Assembly (NCBI GenBank): GCA_030036915.1
Contig: JASHSC010000253.1
Coordinates: 1 to 7,327, forward strand
Reading direction: 5' to 3'
DNA length: 7,327 nucleotides
From: Terriglobia bacterium
GTDB taxonomy: Bacteria > Acidobacteriota > Terriglobia > UBA7540
Shown here: piece by piece, positions 5,466-7,327 of the stretch
How the letters are laid out: every line of letters begins with the position of its first letter
How positions within the stretch are numbered: position 1 is the stretch's first letter
Notes under the pieces: generated by a model
Told to the model about the DNA's origin: nothing
Seen by the model: only the letters and a program-made list of their open reading frames with translations
Database searches by the model: none
Made by a program: the position numbers and the translations under genes

Positions 5466-6445
5466 TGCCTCAGGGAAGTGGCTTGGTGCTGCCGCGAATT
5501 GGCAACATCCCCGTAATGCATCGCTTGGTTGCCGATGACCGGTTAGCAGTGATGCTCGCCAAATCCCTCCTGGAGCTGAATATTGCCGTCCCGGGAGATT
5601 GGGAAAAGGCCGAATGCGATCCAACGTCATTTATCAGGATTACGCTTGAGCGTTGGATTGACGCGCACGGTGACTCAGCCATCCGCCACCGATTTCTGCT
5701 TTCCGCCGTGATCAGCATCAGTCCCAGTGATTGGGCGGAGCGGGATGAAGCTCGGCCAAATCAATTGTTCCTCATCGTCGAGCCCTCCGATGCAACCTGT
5801 GGCTGTGCGGCATTTGGGCCGGCGATGCAATTGCTGGAGAGCGTCCACCCGCAACTCCCGGTGACATTCTTCCACCTCTTCGTCGGAGCTCTTAATCGCT
5901 GGATCAGAATTTACGATTATCGGGATGCCGAAGAAAGAGCCGAGACGCTCCGGGAATGGGCCGCACAGGAACCCGACGCGGGCCAGTACGAACTCCCCGA
6001 CGTGGCTGGGTCCATTCCTCCGTGCATGCGGCAAGCGGTGCTAAATGGCGGAGAGCTTGCTCGCCTCGTGGACAGGATCAACGGTCCCATCACAAAGAAC
6101 CTCTTGAATGTCGTACTCGCCCTCGATCACCTCTCCGCTCAGGCAGAGCGTCCGGAGCTTGACGACGACACCCGCCAACAGCTTTCGGACTGCAATCCGC
6201 CCCTCCCTTGTCTGCTGGCGGTGTTTGCGGAGGGCGATTCTATCGCGGCGTGCTTCGATGAAGAGGCCCAGGGAATGATGGAAGTTGAGCCGGAGCCCAA
6301 TATCATCATCCCCTTTGATCCTATGGACAGGGTGAGCGTTCAGCAAACATTCCACATGTTCGGGGTGGCCTGCCAGACGATTGCCGCGGCAAGCGGTTTA
6401 ATCGACCTCATGCCAGGCAACGACCAATGGGTCATTTCAAGGTGA
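5465..6445 (+). CDS. PRTRC system protein F
   Basis: This 326-residue soluble protein has no signal peptide or membrane helices. It matches PRTRC protein F in length and in the distinctive central segment P132-V-T-F-F-H-L-F-V-G-A-L-N-R-W (132-146), followed by I-R-I-Y-D-Y-R-D-A-E-E-R (148-159). Other visible features are an N-terminal L-P-R-I-G-N-I-P, W64-I-D-A-H-G-D, a cluster at C112/C114, and an acidic region around residues 263-290. Function is unknown. I chose ATG 5465, which overlaps the previous stop (TGATG) and gives normal family-like sequence at once. A longer start at 5348 has a good ribosome binding site but adds 39 Arg-rich residues read out of frame through the previous gene. 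The stop at 6443-6445 falls inside the protein B ribosome binding region, so the two are tightly linked. Confidence 0.85.
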   Translation: MPQGSGLVLPRIGNIPVMHRLVADDRLAVMLAKSLLELNIAVPGDWEKAECDPTSFIRITLERWIDAHGDSAIRHRFLLSAVISISPSDWAERDEARPNQLFLIVEPSDATCGCAAFGPAMQLLESVHPQLPVTFFHLFVGALNRWIRIYDYRDAEERAETLREWAAQEPDAGQYELPDVAGSIPPCMRQAVLNGGELARLVDRINGPITKNLLNVVLALDHLSAQAERPELDDDTRQQLSDCNPPLPCLLAVFAEGDSIAACFDEEAQGMMEVEPEPNIIIPFDPMDRVSVQQTFHMFGVACQTIAAASGLIDLMPGNDQWVISR

Positions 6446-6446
6446 G
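6439..6446 (+). promoter_or_regulatory. RBS deciding the protein B start
   Basis: AAGGTGAG lies four bases before ATG 6451 and overlaps the protein F stop. The alternative ATG at 6427 lies inside protein F and has no such site, so 6451 is preferred. Confidence 0.55.
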
Positions 6447-6450
6447 AGCG

Positions 6451-7158
6451 ATGAAAGCCTACGTCAACATTGGCGCGAACCACGAATTCAAGCTAACCGA
6501 AGCAGTGCTTGTTTATCGCGGTGGAGGCGAGGGCGCCTTCGCGAGCCTGCACGAGGTCAACCAACGTGAGGATGGAATTCCTTATCTCACCCCCGCTGAA
6601 CCCTTGACCACAGCCTTCCTGCGCACTCTTGCCCAAGGTTTGGGAGCCCGGGTGAAGCCGGAAATCCTTCCCGACAACATCCTCGTGCGAACCCCTGACA
6701 CCCTCGTGTGGTGGTCTCGGCCACGACGGCGGATCATTTTCTTCGGAGGTGTAAATGAAGAGGCGCGGAAGCTTAACGGTCGCCTTTTCCCACACCCGGC
6801 GCTGATTTTCAAAGTTGCAGGCAGGGATCTCTACGTGCGTGCTGTCGGAACGAATTCACGGCCAACCCCTGAAACGCCCATGCTGACCGCTCCTTATTGG
6901 AACACGGACGGTCGCGTCTGCCCCGGCACCATGCGTGTACCCGACACTTCTGATGTTGTCTCGATACCGCAGTGGCAAGATGCATTCTTTCAGTCCGAGT
7001 TCACACACGCGGCGGGCGCAGTAAGGCTTACCAGCCACCCGGAAGGTTTCATTGGGTTGTGGAGAAACCTCGCTGGCAAGAAGCGGTTCCCAGTTCGATA
7101 CCTGGTCGCCGCCGGCGAAACCCTGCAGGAATTCGTCGCTCCCGCGAACGAGCGTTGA
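6451..7158 (+). CDS. PRTRC system protein B, E2-like
   Basis: This 235-residue protein resembles PRTRC protein B, which I recall overlapping the prokaryotic E2 family D domain. By analogy it would accept the ubiquitin-like protein from the ThiF/E1-like enzyme and pass it to a target. N-terminal F13-K-L-T-E-A-V-L-V-Y-R-G-G-G is followed by P-Y-L-T-P-A-E-P-L (44-52), then V87-W-W-S-R-P (87-92) and F-F-G (97-99). P114-H-P-A-L-I-F (114-120) precedes N151-T-D-G-R-V-C157-P-G-T-M. C157 is the only cysteine in the protein and sits where family-D E2 proteins keep theirs, so it is the candidate thioester residue. The C-terminal part includes F176-W-like aromatic positions and L203-W-R-N-L. The ThiF-like gene starts ten bases after the stop. 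Confidence 0.85.
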   Translation: MKAYVNIGANHEFKLTEAVLVYRGGGEGAFASLHEVNQREDGIPYLTPAEPLTTAFLRTLAQGLGARVKPEILPDNILVRTPDTLVWWSRPRRRIIFFGGVNEEARKLNGRLFPHPALIFKVAGRDLYVRAVGTNSRPTPETPMLTAPYWNTDGRVCPGTMRVPDTSDVVSIPQWQDAFFQSEFTHAAGAVRLTSHPEGFIGLWRNLAGKKRFPVRYLVAAGETLQEFVAPANER

Positions 7159-7168
7159 GGAGTTGGTC

Positions 7169-7327
7169 ATGGAGATACACCGCGTCCACCCGGAGTTGCT
7201 CCAAGCACAGGTGCGGATGCTGGTGGTTGGGTGCGGTGGGAGCGGGAGCGCGGTAGTGGCAGGATTGCCGTACCTGCATCAATCCCTGGTTGCGCGCGGT
7301 CACCCCGGGGGATTGCACGTCACGGTT
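7169..7327 (+). CDS. PRTRC system ThiF/E1-like adenylating protein, N-terminal fragment
   Basis: The 53 visible residues start at ATG 7169, with GAGGAG (7157-7162) six bases upstream, and run off the window end. After a short amphipathic leader comes M17-L-V-V-G-C-G-G-S-G-S (17-27), the glycine-rich nucleotide-binding loop of the ThiF/MoeB/E1 superfamily at the N-terminus of its Rossmann fold. These enzymes adenylate the C-terminal glycine of ubiquitin-like proteins; here the expected substrate is the protein C product encoded about 2 kb upstream. The Asp and Arg residues that complete the ATP site, and any catalytic cysteine, lie beyond the window. Assignment to the PRTRC ThiF family rests on the loop, the short leader, and its place right after protein B. 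Confidence 0.85.
   Translation, partial: MEIHRVHPELLQAQVRMLVVGCGGSGSAVVAGLPYLHQSLVARGHPGGLHVTV

Noticed and set aside
1..7327. CRISPR array, tRNA or rRNA genes, insertion sequence
   Set aside because: No regularly spaced repeats, cloverleaf-like sequence, rRNA sequence or transposase was found on reading both strands.

Overview
The window carries one long rightward gene set and reads as accessory DNA (plasmid or integrated element) of a GC-rich Gram-negative-type bacterium. Every gene I can support is on the + strand. Most have strong AAAGGAG-like ribosome binding sites, and several are joined by stop/start overlaps. The host cannot be fixed from this sequence. Proteobacteria, Acidobacteria and Planctomycetes all fit the gene families, and no tRNA, rRNA or housekeeping gene is present to decide.

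Left edge (1-450): the tail of a DUF433-type antitoxin-like protein runs directly into a complete DUF5615 PIN-like protein, a toxin-antitoxin-style pair. Next comes a 315-base stretch without a gene (451-765). It holds two nested inverted repeats (583-663) and the leader of the following operon.

Middle (766-4437): a MoxR-type AAA+ ATPase, a DUF3150-like protein, a putative metallopeptidase/VWA-like protein (DUF2201 family), and a single-stranded DNA-binding protein (SSB). The metallopeptidase/VWA gene is broken: its HExxH half and its VWA half lie in different frames. The segment that normally joins them appears to be missing, so the break looks like an internal deletion of several tens of bases with a frameshift.

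Right (4527-7327): the PRTRC cassette (ParB-Related, ThiF-Related Cassette), in the order protein E, protein C (ubiquitin-like), an unnamed 77-residue protein, protein F, protein B (E2-like, with one cysteine in the whole protein) and the start of the ThiF/E1-like protein, cut by the window end. Protein A and ParB are not in view and may lie downstream.

Taken together, the genes suggest a mobile-element operon joining three activities: a prokaryotic ubiquitin-like activation/conjugation pathway (C as modifier, ThiF as E1, B as E2), an AAA+/VWA remodelling module that normally carries a metallopeptidase, and ssDNA handling by SSB. The PRTRC families are named but their function is unknown to me. 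The physical linkage to MoxR-DUF3150-DUF2201-SSB is the most interesting feature. The mechanistic reading is inference.
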